The notes: generated by a model not told the origin, from the letters alone. A stretch of 64,000 bases of DNA from Massilia aurea (GCF_024753205.1 NZ_JANUGZ010000006.1:62001-126000); one strand, 5' to 3'; positions 9,215 through 20,006 are shown, counted from the stretch's first letter. Numbers and translations are program-made.

Positions 9215-11188
9215 ATGCGCCGCGCATTGGTGGCCTGCGGCTTCACAGTAGTGTTTGGCGGCGCACTGGCAGCACCGCACCCGGCGTCGCGCCTCGACGA
9301 CATTGCCATCATCGCGGAACAACATCATGCGCAGGCCCGCACCCTCCTGGTGCAGGAAGGCCCGGCACTGATCGCCGGCGCGCCCTATGCGGTGCGAATC
9401 CGTTACCTGTTCCTGCTTCGCCGGGTGCAGGTCGATGGCGGCAATTACCGCGAGGCGTACGAGACCAACGAACAGATCATCAAGTTGGCCACGACTGCGC
9501 ACGATCCGCGCAACCTGGCACTGGCCAGCCTGGGCCGCGTATATCGCCTGATTGAAAACAATGATCCCGCCGCTGCGCTGGCCTTGCTGGAAACGCTGGG
9601 CGCCCGCTACCGTGATCTCGACAGTCTGGAATTCAAGGCCGGGTTCGATGCACTCCAGGGCGCCGCCTTCAGCGCCGTCGGCCAGTACGATCGCGCGCTG
9701 CAGCGCTTTTTGCCCGCGCTCGAACTGGTCAACAACCATCCCGACCTGTGGAGCCCGCGCAAAGCCGACATCCTGCTGGCCATGGCGCGCATGTACGTCA
9801 ATGCGCGCGATCCCGTGCGCGCGCTCGAGACGCTGCGCGAAGTGCGGGCCAGCAAGACCAACCTGCCGCCGCGGCTGGATGCGGCGGCGTCGTTTTTTGA
9901 AGGCCGCGCGCTGATCACGCAAGACCAGCCCGATGCCGGCCTGGTGGCGCTCGAGCGGGCGCTCGGGCTGGCGCAAACGCATCAACTGCTGTCGGTCCAG
10001 GCTAATGTGTTGGGCAATATGGCCAACGCCTATCTCAAACTGGGCCGCTACGCCGAGGCTGAAACGGCCGCGCGCGCCGCCTTGATCCCTGCCAAAGACA
10101 GCGAAGACAGGATCAGCCTGCAGATGGCGACCGCGAACCTGGGCTTTGCGCTGTTCGGCCAGCGCCGCTATCAGGAAGGCATGCGCCTGGTCGACGAGGT
10201 CAGCGCCGCGATGCGCCGCGCCGGCGCCCTGTCCACGCTGGGGCGCCTGCTGGCCGAAAAAAGCCAGGCGCTGGAGCGGGCCGGCCGTTTCCAGGAGGCC
10301 CTTGCCACGCTGCGCGAGCGCGACGCCGTCATGCAGCAACTGGCCGTGAATGACCGCAACAAGGCGATCTCGGCGCTGCAGGAACAATTTAAATCGCGCG
10401 AGCGCGTTGCCCAGATCGACAGTCTGCGCCTGGAAAACACCGCGAAGGATGCCGAACTGCGTCACCGCACACTGATCCAGACGGCCGCCTCGCTGGGGAC
10501 CGCGCTGGCGCTGCTGCTGTGTTCGGGCGTGCTGTGGCTGTACCGCAAATCGGAACGCACCGGCCAGCGCCTGTCGGAACTGAACGCCGAACTGGCCCAC
10601 CATTCGGCGCATGACCCGCTGACCGGGCTGCACAACCGGCGCTCGTTCCAGGACCGCATGCGCAGCCGTACCGGCGAAGCGGCGCCGCAGCCGGACGCCG
10701 CGGATTGCTTCACGCTGCTCGACATCGACCATTTCAAGCGCATCAACGACGACTATGGTCACGCCGCCGGCGACGCCGTGCTGGTCGAAGTGGGCAAGCG
10801 CCTGCGCGCTACGCTGCGCGAGTCGGACATGGTGCTGCGCTGGGGCGGCGAAGAATTCCTCGTGTATTCGCAGGGCGTCACGGCGGCGCAGCGGCCGCTG
10901 TTGGTGCAGCGCATCCTCGACGCGCTGGCGAGTGCCCCGATCCTGCTGGCGGACGGCACACTGCTGGCGATCAGCGCCACGGCCGGCGCCGTGGCGCTGC
11001 CGTTTGCCATCGGTGAAGACGAGGCGCCGGCGCCGTCGATGGATTGGCAGCAAGCCATTGCCCTGGCCGATCGCGCCATGTACAAGGGCAAGGAAGCGGG
11101 CCGCAACCGCGCGTATATCGTGGCGGGCCTGCGGCGGCCGGAAGGCGCGCTGCAACTCGACCTGGTGTTGCCGGGCGTGGCTGCCTGA
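9215..11188 (+). CDS. TPR-domain diguanylate cyclase (GGDEF)
   Basis: Likely makes cyclic-di-GMP in response to a periplasmic signal. After a signal-peptide-like N terminus (MRRALVACGF to the ALAAP cleavage region) come TPR-like helical repeats, a short coiled coil, one membrane segment (LGTALALLLCSGVLWLY) and a C-terminal GGDEF domain. The active site is intact: LLDIDHFKRIND keeps the metal-binding Asp and the signature is WGGEEF. RESD sits exactly five residues before GGEEF, so an inhibitory I-site is present. The start at 9215 is chosen for the signal peptide; in-frame ATGs at 9098 and 9140 are possible, and none has a strong ribosome site. The gene converges on the hybrid kinase gene across a hexanucleotide repeat. 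Confidence 0.88.
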   Translation: MRRALVACGFTVVFGGALAAPHPASRLDDIAIIAEQHHAQARTLLVQEGPALIAGAPYAVRIRYLFLLRRVQVDGGNYREAYETNEQIIKLATTAHDPRNLALASLGRVYRLIENNDPAAALALLETLGARYRDLDSLEFKAGFDALQGAAFSAVGQYDRALQRFLPALELVNNHPDLWSPRKADILLAMARMYVNARDPVRALETLREVRASKTNLPPRLDAAASFFEGRALITQDQPDAGLVALERALGLAQTHQLLSVQANVLGNMANAYLKLGRYAEAETAARAALIPAKDSEDRISLQMATANLGFALFGQRRYQEGMRLVDEVSAAMRRAGALSTLGRLLAEKSQALERAGRFQEALATLRERDAVMQQLAVNDRNKAISALQEQFKSRERVAQIDSLRLENTAKDAELRHRTLIQTAASLGTALALLLCSGVLWLYRKSERTGQRLSELNAELAHHSAHDPLTGLHNRRSFQDRMRSRTGEAAPQPDAADCFTLLDIDHFKRINDDYGHAAGDAVLVEVGKRLRATLRESDMVLRWGGEEFLVYSQGVTAAQRPLLVQRILDALASAPILLADGTLLAISATAGAVALPFAIGEDEAPAPSMDWQQAIALADRAMYKGKEAGRNRAYIVAGLRRPEGALQLDLVLPGVAA

Positions 11189-11194
11189 AGGTAT

Positions 11195-11225
11195 ACCTGG
11201 ACTAGACCTGGACCTGGACCTGGAC

Positions 11226-11229
<4 letters not shown>
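11195..11229. repeat. ACCTGG hexanucleotide tandem repeat
   Basis: Three perfect copies of ACCTGG (11206-11223) are flanked by imperfect copies, filling the gap between two convergent genes. The stop codon of the hybrid kinase (TAG on the minus strand, 11226-11228) lies inside the array, so repeat-number changes would fall downstream of both reading frames. Confidence 0.7.
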
Positions 11230-13193
<1,964 letters not shown>

Positions 13194-13420
13194 GAAAGCT
13201 TCGTTACTTGAATGTTTCAGATGCCGGCGCGTGCCTGAAGGCACAGTGTATGCCGCGTGGTTACCCGACAAGTGTACAGGGCGAAACCACGGGCGCGGTT
13301 GAATTCAGGTCGTCTTGTGACCTGTTTGACCGCGTTTTTTTGACAATTACTCGTGTCAAAAAGATGCCTGACAGTTGGCGGGCTGGCGGGCGGGCCGGCG
13401 CAAAGGGAAAGGCACAATGC

Positions 13421-13457
13421 AAAAAAGGCTTGCACAGTGATGTGCAAGCCTTTTTTT
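13421..13457 (-). terminator. Terminator after tRNA-Val copy A
   Basis: A GGCTTGCACA/TGTGCAAGCC stem with a 4-base loop is flanked by A on one side and T on the other, so on the minus strand it ends in six or more U. It lies 17 bases beyond the 3' end of the tRNA gene at 13474-13548 and could act in both directions. Confidence 0.85.
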
Positions 13458-13473
13458 GGTCAACCATATTCGT

Positions 13474-13548
13474 TGGTGGGAAGTGCAAGTTTCGAACTTG
13501 CGACCCCTGCAGTGTGAATGCAGTGCTCTACCCCTGAGCTAACCTCCC
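13474..13548 (-). tRNA. tRNA-Val(CAC), copy A
   Basis: Reading the minus strand gives a complete 75-nt cloverleaf. It has acceptor stem GGGAGGT pairing with ACTTCCC, a D-arm GCTC/GAGC, an anticodon stem CTGCA/TGCAG with loop TTCACAC (anticodon CAC, reading GUG valine), a T-arm GCAAG/CTTGC with TTCGAAA, discriminator A and an encoded CCA. It is identical to copy B at 13681-13755. Confidence 0.95.
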
Positions 13549-13644
13549 AGCGAGGCCGTATTATGCCACAGCCGATAAATTATGCCAAATGGCAATCGAC
13601 TGCGTGCGTCCGAACAGCGCACCGTAACAACCAGCGCAGAAACG

Positions 13645-13671
13645 AAAAAGGCCAGCATGGTTGCTGGCCTT
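13645..13671 (-). terminator. Terminator after tRNA-Val copy B
   Basis: An AAGGCCAGCA/TGCTGGCCTT stem with loop of four bases ends in five U on the minus strand. It lies 9 bases beyond the 3' end of the tRNA at 13681-13755 and separates the two tRNA copies. Confidence 0.8.
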
Positions 13672-13680
13672 GAAAATTCT

Positions 13681-13755
13681 TGGTGGGAAGTGCAAGTTTC
13701 GAACTTGCGACCCCTGCAGTGTGAATGCAGTGCTCTACCCCTGAGCTAACCTCCC
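13681..13755 (-). tRNA. tRNA-Val(CAC), copy B
   Basis: The 75-nt sequence is identical to copy A, including the encoded CCA and the CAC anticodon in loop TTCACAC. It lies 69 bp downstream of the dnaQ stop codon on the same strand, so it may be processed from the methyltransferase-rnhA-dnaQ transcript. In E. coli a tRNA gene (aspV) likewise follows dnaQ. Confidence 0.95.
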
Positions 13756-13824
13756 GAAGCGAGGCATATTATGGCACAAAATTTTCTTGGCGTCACCCCT
13801 GCGCCGCGTAATCAGCGCACATCA

Positions 13825-14526
13825 TCAGGCCGCATAGGTCCGCCAGACGCAGTTGCCCTTCACACTTTTGTCCAGGCCAGCCAGAACCGTATCGTGCTCG
13901 GCCAGTTCATCGCTGCTGGCCGCCACGACGATGATCTCGCCCAGCGGCACGATCTCGAGCGCTTCACCGTCGTTGGTGGTTTCTTCTTCGACATCCATGG
14001 TCAGCGAATTCTGGCCACGCGTCATCGCCAGGTACACATCGGCCAGCAACTCCGAGTCGAGCAGTGCGCCGTGCAGCTTGCGGTGCGCGTTCGAGATGTC
14101 GTAGCGGTCGCACAGCGCGTCAAGCGAGTTGCGCTTGCCGGGATGCAGCTCTTTCGCCTGCACCAGCGTGTCGATGACGCCGTCGCAATACTGGACGAAC
14201 GGCGGCAGGCCCATGCGCGTGAATTCGGCGTTCAGGAAACCCAGGTCGAACGGCGCGTTATGAATGATGACCTGGGCGCCCTGGATGAAGTCGCGCAGTT
14301 CGTGCGCGATCTCGTGGAACTTCGGTTTGTCGCTCAGGAACTCGGTGGTCAGGCCGTGCACGGCCAGCGCGCCCTCGTCCGACTCGCGTTCGGGATTGAT
14401 GTAGCAGTGGTAGTTATTGCCGGTCAGCTTGCGGTTGAAAATTTCAACGCAGCCGACTTCGATGACGCGGTCGCCGGTGCGGGGGTTCAGGCCTGTGGTT
14501 TCGGTATCGAGAACGATCTGACGCAT
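13825..14526 (-). CDS. dnaQ: DNA polymerase III epsilon subunit (3'-5' proofreading exonuclease)
   Basis: Proofreading subunit of the replicative polymerase core; 233 residues, normal length. The DEDDh catalytic set is complete: Asp7 and Glu9 (LDTETTG), Asp94 (NAPFDLGF), His152 and Asp157 (HGALLDSELL). The C-terminal tail of about 55 residues is the region that binds the alpha subunit in the family. ATG at 14526 is chosen because it gives the standard MRQIVLDTET start; upstream in-frame codons have no similarity to the family. It is third in a methyltransferase-rnhA-dnaQ series, 79 bp after rnhA, and is followed by the twin tRNA-Val genes. Confidence 0.97.
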   Translation of the reverse strand: MRQIVLDTETTGLNPRTGDRVIEVGCVEIFNRKLTGNNYHCYINPERESDEGALAVHGLTTEFLSDKPKFHEIAHELRDFIQGAQVIIHNAPFDLGFLNAEFTRMGLPPFVQYCDGVIDTLVQAKELHPGKRNSLDALCDRYDISNAHRKLHGALLDSELLADVYLAMTRGQNSLTMDVEEETTNDGEALEIVPLGEIIVVAASSDELAEHDTVLAGLDKSVKGNCVWRTYAA

Positions 14527-14605
14527 GGTGCAATTCTTCAAAGTGGGTGCGGGCGCAGTATAACAACTGCGGCGGCGTGCTGCGCAGAGCGGGACTCCGG
14601 ACTGA

Positions 14606-15094
14606 TCACCGGCGTACCGATGCGGCGCCCTTGTTGGCCAGCACGTCGGCCCGCTCGTTGCCCGGATGGCCATTGTGGCCGCGCACCCAGCGCCATTCGA
14701 CGGCGTGCTGCTGCTGGGCCAGGTCGAGGGCCTTCCACAGGTCTTCGTTTTTGACGGGCTCTTTCGCAGCTGTCTTCCAGCCACGCGCCTTCCAGCCGTG
14801 GATCCACTCAGAGATGCCTTTCTGGACGTACTGGCTGTCGGTATGCAGCACGACTTCGCATGGCCGGTTCAGCACGCCCAGCGCCTCGATCACGGCGCGC
14901 AATTCCATGCGGTTGTTGGTGGTGTTGGGTTCGCCGCCGAAGATTTCCTTTTCGTGCCCGTTCGACACCAGGAGCGCGCCCCAGCCGCCCGTGCCCGGAT
15001 TGCCCTTGCAGGCGCCGTCGCTGAAAATCTCGACCCGGGTCGGGTTGACGTCGTTGTTTGTTGCGCTTTTTGCGTCGTCCATTGTTTCGCTCAT
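14606..15094 (-). CDS. rnhA: Ribonuclease HI
   Basis: Degrades the RNA strand of RNA-DNA hybrids (R-loops, primers). The 162-residue protein has the four acidic catalytic residues Asp26 (FSDGACKGNPG), Glu64 (NRMELRA), Asp86 (HTDSQYV) and Asp150 (ERADVLA), plus the flap His140 (VRGHNGHPGNE). About 18 extra N-terminal residues precede the core. It starts six bases after the methyltransferase stop, so translation is probably coupled. Same neighbourhood as in many proteobacteria (gloB, yafS-like, rnhA, dnaQ). Confidence 0.97.
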   Translation of the reverse strand: MSETMDDAKSATNNDVNPTRVEIFSDGACKGNPGTGGWGALLVSNGHEKEIFGGEPNTTNNRMELRAVIEALGVLNRPCEVVLHTDSQYVQKGISEWIHGWKARGWKTAAKEPVKNEDLWKALDLAQQQHAVEWRWVRGHNGHPGNERADVLANKGAASVRR

Positions 15095-15100
15095 GCCCTG

Positions 15101-15889
15101 CTATTCACTTTCAATTCGTTCAATGCGGTTCGCCGCCGGCACTGCCGCCGGTCGCTTGCTGGTTTTCTTGTTCCATGCGGGGCCGATCAGATGCATTCCC
15201 TTGACGCGCTTGATCGCATGCACGACGTAGACGGCGCCAAGATACGGCCACCAGCGCCCGCCGGCCGATTCCATCATCGCAAAGCGGCTGAGCCAATGGG
15301 CGGTACGGCAAGGTGGCGCGTAACAGCCGAAGTGGCTGCGCGTGGCGCTCAGGTTGAGCAATTTTAGCCAGTCTTTCAGGCGCGGCATAGAAATGAATTC
15401 GCCCGTGTCCGGCAAATAGCCATTGCGCGTGACCCGCCCGATCCCCTGGCGCATGCCCCACAGGCTGGCCGGATTGAAGCCGCAGATGATCACCTGCCCT
15501 TCCGGGATCAGGATGCGCTCGACTTCGCGCAAGACTTGGTGCGGCTCGGCGGTGAACTCGAGCACGTGCGGCAGCACGACCAGGTCGATGCTGCTCGACG
15601 CAAACGGCAGCTCGGTGAAATCGGCCGCGGCGGCAATCTGGCGGCCGTTTGACGCGAACGCGAGCTCGTCGGCATTCGACGTGCGCGTGGCAACCTGCCA
15701 CCGGTTGGGCATGCGGCTGGCGGCCAGCGCACCGAGCTGCGGGACGCCGATCTGCAGCGCGTTGTAGCCAAAAATATCCGCCGTCAATTCTTCGAGGCAG
15801 GCCTGCTCGAACGCGCGCACGTACGCGCCGGCTGGCGATTGCAGCCAGTTGTCGAGCGCTATAATGGATTTCTCGGCAGCGCTATCCAT
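15101..15889 (-). CDS. Class I SAM-dependent methyltransferase, YafS-like
   Basis: A 262-residue methyltransferase of the UbiE/type 11 kind. The usual glycine-rich motif I is not obvious; motif-like segments are DLVVLPHVLEF (about 103-113) and a motif III region ILIPEGQVIICGF. Position between gloB and rnhA matches E. coli yafS, whose substrate is not known to me. The start is the ATG at 15889, preceded by AGAGGTGG. It is divergent from gloB with only 8 bases between the two proposed starts, so the promoters must overlap the coding regions. Confidence 0.85.
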   Translation of the reverse strand: MDSAAEKSIIALDNWLQSPAGAYVRAFEQACLEELTADIFGYNALQIGVPQLGALAASRMPNRWQVATRTSNADELAFASNGRQIAAAADFTELPFASSSIDLVVLPHVLEFTAEPHQVLREVERILIPEGQVIICGFNPASLWGMRQGIGRVTRNGYLPDTGEFISMPRLKDWLKLLNLSATRSHFGCYAPPCRTAHWLSRFAMMESAGGRWWPYLGAVYVVHAIKRVKGMHLIGPAWNKKTSKRPAAVPAANRIERIESE

Positions 15890-15897
15890 GCCACCTC

Positions 15898-16716
15898 TTG
15901 ACCATACACATGACCATGACACCTCCACGGCAGCCGGCCCTGTCGGTACTGACAGTGCCGGCCTTCAAAGACAATTACCTCTGGCTGGTTCACGACGGCA
16001 CGCATGCGGCCATCGTCGATCCGGGCGACGCAGCACCGGTACGCGCGGCACTGGCCGCGCACGACCTGCGCCTGACTGCCATTCTACTCACCCATCATCA
16101 TGCTGACCATATCGGTGGCGTGCCCGCCCTGCTGGCCGAATGGGATGTGCCGGTGTTCGGCCCGCAGCACGATGGGATCGATCTGGTGACGCATCCGTTG
16201 GTGCAGGGCGATCGGATCACCGTGCCGGGCATCGATCTCGCGCTCGACGTGCTGGACGTGCCGGGTCACACCCTCGGACACATTGCCTATGTGCGGCGCG
16301 ATGCGGATGCACACTGGCTGTTCTGCGGCGACACGCTGTTTGGCGCCGGCTGCGGCCGCCTGTTCGAAGGCACACCGGCACAGATGGATGCGTCGCTGAC
16401 GCAACTTGCGCAGTTGCCGGATGAGACGCTGGTGTACTGCGCGCACGAATACACGATGTCGAACCTGGCGTTTGCGCAGGCGGTCGATGGCGCCAATACG
16501 GCACTGGCTGCGCGCTTGGAGGCCGACGGGGCCAGCCGCGCCGCCGGCCAGCCGACCATCCCTTCAACGATCGCTTTGGAAAAAGCCACCAACCCGTTCC
16601 TGCGCACGACGAGTGCGCCGATCGTGCGCAGCCTGGTGGCTGCCGGGCGTGTGGCTGAAGGGGCAGCGCCGCTCGAGGTCTTCACGGCGCTGCGGGAGTG
16701 GAAGAATACGTTCTGA
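15898..16716 (+). CDS. gloB: Hydroxyacylglutathione hydrolase (glyoxalase II)
   Basis: Hydrolyses S-lactoylglutathione to lactate and glutathione in methylglyoxal detoxification. The 272-residue metallo-beta-lactamase fold shows THHHADH at 65-71, then GHTLGHI, CGDTLFGAGCGRLFEG and YCAHEYT, which supply the binuclear metal site. Start may be 15898 or the in-frame ATGs at 15910 and 15916. It ends 7 bp from the convergent malate synthase stop, with an inverted repeat (TCTGACGC/GCGTCAGA, 16712-16728) spanning both stops. Confidence 0.95.
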   Translation: MTIHMTMTPPRQPALSVLTVPAFKDNYLWLVHDGTHAAIVDPGDAAPVRAALAAHDLRLTAILLTHHHADHIGGVPALLAEWDVPVFGPQHDGIDLVTHPLVQGDRITVPGIDLALDVLDVPGHTLGHIAYVRRDADAHWLFCGDTLFGAGCGRLFEGTPAQMDASLTQLAQLPDETLVYCAHEYTMSNLAFAQAVDGANTALAARLEADGASRAAGQPTIPSTIALEKATNPFLRTTSAPIVRSLVAAGRVAEGAAPLEVFTALREWKNTF

Positions 16717-16723
16717 CGCGGCG

Positions 16724-18313
16724 TCAGATTTCTTCGTACAGCGGCAGCGTCAAAAATTCCGCGAATGCATTCGCCGTCGACATTTCTTCAAAGATGGTGG
16801 CGGCGCGTTCGTAGCTCGCGTGCGTCCCATCGGCCGCCACCTGCTTCACTTTTTCCAGCTCTTCGGGAATCATCGCCCGCACCATCTCGGCCGTGACCTT
16901 GCGGCCGTCTTCCAGCACGCCCTTGGCTGACCGGATCCACTGCCACACCTGCGAGCGACTGATTTCGGCCGTCGCGGCGTCTTCCATCAGATTGTGGATG
17001 GGAACGCAGCCATTGCCAGCCAGCCAGGCGCCCAGATAGTGGATGCCGACGTTGATGTTGTAGCGCAAGCCCGCTTCGGTGATCGGCGCTTCCGGCTTAA
17101 AGTCGAGCAATTGCGCGGCGGTCACGACGACATCGGGCCGCTGCTTGTCGAACTGGTTCGGCCGCTCGCCCAGCACCTTGGTGAATTCTTCCATCGCCAG
17201 ACCCACCAGCCCCGGATGCGCGACCCAGCCGCCGTCATAGCCATCGGTCGCATCGCGGGCCTTGTCGTTGCGCACGCCGCCCATCGCGATCTCGTTTTTC
17301 TCCGGATCGTTCTTGATCGGAATCAGTGCGGCCATGCCGCCGATGGCCGGCGCGCCCCGTGCGTGGCAGGTCTTGAGCAGCAGCAGCGCATAGGCGCGCA
17401 TGAACGGCGCCGTCATCGTCACTTTGGCACGGTCGGCCAGGCAGAAATCGCTGTCGCGCTTGAACTTCTTGATGCACGAGAAAATGTAATCCCAGCGGCC
17501 TGCGTTCAGGCCCGCGCTGTGCTCGCGCAGCTCGTACAGGATTTCGTCCATCTCGAACGCAGCCAGGATGGTCTCGATCAGCACCGTCGCCTTGATCGTG
17601 CCCTGCGGGATGCCGAGCAGATCCTGCGTCATCACGAAGATGTCGTTCCACAGCCGCGCTTCCAGGTGCGACTCGAGTTTGGGCAGGTAGAAATACGGCC
17701 CGGCGCCCCGTGCCAGCAGTTCTTTTGCGTTATGGACCATGAACAGCGCGAAGTCGAAGATGCCGCCCGAGACGCGCTTGCCGTCGACGAGTACGTGTTT
17801 TTCATCCAGATGCCAGCCGCGCGGGCGCACCAGCAGCGTGGCCACCTTGTCATTGAGCCTGTACGACTTGCCGTTTTGTTCGAGCGAAATGGTCTTGCGG
17901 ATCGCATCGAACAGATTGATCTGGCCGCTGATCTGGTTATCCCAGTTGGGCGTGTTCGAATCCTCGAAGTCGGTCATGTAGCTGTCGGCGCCCGAGTTCA
18001 GCGCGTTGATGACCATCTTGCGCTCGACCGGGCCAGTGATCTCGACACGGCGGCAATGCAGCGCAGCGGGGATCGGCGCGATGCGCCAGTCGCCGGCCCG
18101 TACCGAGGCGGTCTCGGGCAGGAAATCCGGGCGCTCGCCGGCATCCAGGCGCGCTGCCCGTTCGGCGCGTGCGGCCAGCAAGGCCTGGCGCCGCGGCTCG
18201 AATGCGCGCGTCAGCGTGGCCACCAGCGCCAGCGCATCGGGCGTCAGGATCTGCTCGTAGGCCGGCTGAATCGCGCCGGAAATTTCCATGCCTTGGGGGA
18301 TGCTGAGGGACAT
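16724..18313 (-). CDS. aceB: Malate synthase A
   Basis: Condenses glyoxylate with acetyl-CoA to malate in the glyoxylate shunt; 529 residues, typical of the A isoform. Recognisable stretches are ADSYMTDFEDSNTPNW, RPRGWHLDEKH, YFYLPKLESHLEARLW and the C-terminal GCVPIHNLMEDAATAEISR. The ATG at 18313 is preceded by CAGGAG; an extension to 18439 lies in the promoter region. It is divergent from a LysR-type gene, which is its likely regulator. Isocitrate lyase is not in the window. Confidence 0.97.
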   Translation of the reverse strand: MSLSIPQGMEISGAIQPAYEQILTPDALALVATLTRAFEPRRQALLAARAERAARLDAGERPDFLPETASVRAGDWRIAPIPAALHCRRVEITGPVERKMVINALNSGADSYMTDFEDSNTPNWDNQISGQINLFDAIRKTISLEQNGKSYRLNDKVATLLVRPRGWHLDEKHVLVDGKRVSGGIFDFALFMVHNAKELLARGAGPYFYLPKLESHLEARLWNDIFVMTQDLLGIPQGTIKATVLIETILAAFEMDEILYELREHSAGLNAGRWDYIFSCIKKFKRDSDFCLADRAKVTMTAPFMRAYALLLLKTCHARGAPAIGGMAALIPIKNDPEKNEIAMGGVRNDKARDATDGYDGGWVAHPGLVGLAMEEFTKVLGERPNQFDKQRPDVVVTAAQLLDFKPEAPITEAGLRYNINVGIHYLGAWLAGNGCVPIHNLMEDAATAEISRSQVWQWIRSAKGVLEDGRKVTAEMVRAMIPEELEKVKQVAADGTHASYERAATIFEEMSTANAFAEFLTLPLYEEI

Positions 18314-18424
18314 ATCGACTCCTGAAGATGAATGAAAATCACGTGCGACGCTGCGCCGGGACGGGCCCTGCTTGGCGTTCCTGTTGGCATCCAGTATATT
18401 CACCCGCGTAACGCTAAACGAGAC

Positions 18425-18451
18425 AAATACGCACTTCATCTGTGTGTTTTT
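18425..18451. promoter_or_regulatory. Candidate LysR operator between aceB and the LysR gene
   Basis: An imperfect dyad, AAATACGCAC then 7 bases then GTGTGTTTTT, matches at eight of ten arm positions. It lies in the 172-bp divergent intergenic region, 35 bp before the LysR start and 112 bp before the aceB start. LysR regulators usually bind such interrupted dyads beside their own gene. Confidence 0.4.
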
Positions 18452-18485
18452 GTATTAAATCAATCTGCGCAACCGGATCGTTTGC

Positions 18486-19391
18486 ATGAGCAAGTTCACC
18501 CAGATGGCAACCTTTGTGGAGGTCGTGGCGCGCGGCAGCCTGTCGGGTGCAGCGCGCGCCGAGGGCATCGCACCGGCGATGATTGGCCGCCGACTGGACG
18601 CGCTGGAGGCGCGACTGGGCGTGAAACTGCTGCGCCGGACGACGCGCAAGCTCGTGCTGACCGACGAAGGCGTGGCGTTTCTCGAGGATTGCCAGCGCAT
18701 TCTGGCCGAGGTCAACGAGGCGGAATCGGCGATCTCGGAGCGCAGCGGTCGGGCGTCGGGCCACCTGACGGTGTCGGCCCCGGCCGGCTTTGGCCGCCAG
18801 CACGTGGCGCCGCTGCTGCCCTCGTTCCTGGCCGAGCACCGCGACGTGACGGTCAACCTGAATCTGAACGACCGCGTCATCGACCTGATCGGCGATGGCG
18901 TCGACGTCGCCATCCGGATCGCCCGCCTGGGCGACTCGAACCTGGTGGGCGTGAAACTGGCCGACAACGGGCGCGTGCTGGTTGCCGCGCCCGCTTACCT
19001 GAAGCGCCACGGGACGCCACGTACACCAGCGGACCTGGCGCGCCATAATTGCCTAGCAATGAGCAGCGAAGGCAGCCAGCGCGGCTGGACCTTTCTCGAG
19101 AACGGCCAACCTGTCACGCACAAAGTCAGCGGGAATATGGTGTGCAACGACGGCGCCGTGCTGCACGCGTGGGCGCTGGCCGGCAAGGGCCTGGCGTGGC
19201 GCTCGATGTGGGAAGTGGGCGAGCAGATCGCCAGTGGCGAACTGTGCACGGTGCTGGACGCCTTCGCGGCGCCCGGTAACGACATCCATGCCGTGTTCGC
19301 GCAGCGCCGCCATCTGCCGCTGCGCATCCGTGCCTTTGTCGACTTCCTGCGCCGCAGCTACGCAGCCCCCGACTACTGGCGTCAACGCTGA
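18486..19391 (+). CDS. LysR-family transcriptional regulator
   Basis: 301 residues with an N-terminal winged helix-turn-helix (about 1-60; LSGAARAEGIAPAMIGRRLDALEARLG) and a C-terminal periplasmic-binding-protein-like effector domain (about 90-295), CrgA-type subgroup by overall look. It is divergently transcribed from aceB with a dyad between them, so control of the glyoxylate shunt gene is likely by the usual LysR arrangement. The effector is unknown. Confidence 0.92.
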   Translation: MSKFTQMATFVEVVARGSLSGAARAEGIAPAMIGRRLDALEARLGVKLLRRTTRKLVLTDEGVAFLEDCQRILAEVNEAESAISERSGRASGHLTVSAPAGFGRQHVAPLLPSFLAEHRDVTVNLNLNDRVIDLIGDGVDVAIRIARLGDSNLVGVKLADNGRVLVAAPAYLKRHGTPRTPADLARHNCLAMSSEGSQRGWTFLENGQPVTHKVSGNMVCNDGAVLHAWALAGKGLAWRSMWEVGEQIASGELCTVLDAFAAPGNDIHAVFAQRRHLPLRIRAFVDFLRRSYAAPDYWRQR

Positions 19392-19429
19392 CGCGCGGCC
19401 CCCAGGCAACAACACGAAAGGTACAGACG

Positions 19430-19459
19430 AAAAAAATCCCCGGCAGTTCCGGGGATTTT
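19430..19459. terminator. Bidirectional terminator between LysR gene and cold-shock gene
   Basis: AATCCCCGG/CCGGGGATT stem with a 5-base loop, preceded by seven A and followed by four T, lies between two convergent genes. It gives a U tract in both directions and is stronger for the minus-strand gene. Confidence 0.8.
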
Positions 19460-19483
19460 GGTCTCGCAACGCCTGTTAGGCGA

Positions 19484-19687
19484 TTACAGAGGCTGGATGT
19501 TCGAGGCTTGCTTGCCCTTAGGGCCGGTGGTCACGTCGAACGAGACGCGCTGGTTTTCCTGCAGCGACTTGAAGCCGTTGCTCTGGATAGCCGAGAAGTG
19601 CGCGAACAGATCTTCGCCGCCTTCATCAGGGGTGATGAAGCCGAAGCCCTTCGAGTCATTGAACCATTTAACGATGCCAGTTGCCAT
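19484..19687 (-). CDS. cspA: Cold-shock protein, CspA family
   Basis: 67-residue single-stranded nucleic-acid-binding protein (OB fold, RNA chaperone). Both RNP motifs are present: KGFGFI (RNP1) and DLFAHF (RNP2), with the standard start MATGIVKWFND. The gene stands alone and has a leader of about 105 nt, as is usual for cold-shock mRNAs. Whether this copy is cold-induced or constitutive cannot be told. Confidence 0.97.
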   Translation of the reverse strand: MATGIVKWFNDSKGFGFITPDEGGEDLFAHFSAIQSNGFKSLQENQRVSFDVTTGPKGKQASNIQPL

Positions 19688-20006
19688 TACAATTTCCTAT
19701 TTCGGTTAGTTGGGCTTGCGCCCGTTTTAGATCGTTTGAAGAAGCAAGAAAGAAATGACAGACAGACTGCACTACTACCTCGAACCCAACGATCCCACAT
19801 TATACCGAATATTTCTCGCGCATGCCCTGTTCGTTGAATAAAAATACGTAAGTAGCCCTACGATTCCTGATGCCAATAAATACGACAGCGGGATTTTTTA
19901 ATTCGGTATGCAGCAAAGAATAGAGGCAAGGACGGTTAATTTGTTTGCGCTTGATCAAATTCCGGTGTGCTCGACAATTGCGCGCGCGGCTTGCGCTGCC
20001 GGTAGT
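19688..20006 (-). promoter_or_regulatory. Cold-shock gene leader and promoter
   Basis: No gene is seen in these 319 bases. On the minus strand a perfect TATAAT lies at 19799-19804, which would start transcription near 19792 and give a leader of about 105 nt before the cold-shock ATG. The leader contains a small GGGC-GCAA-GCCC hairpin (19712-19723). No convincing -35 hexamer was found at the usual spacing. The remaining bases up to 20006 lie just downstream of the Hpt gene stop; I see no structured terminator there. Confidence 0.5.
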
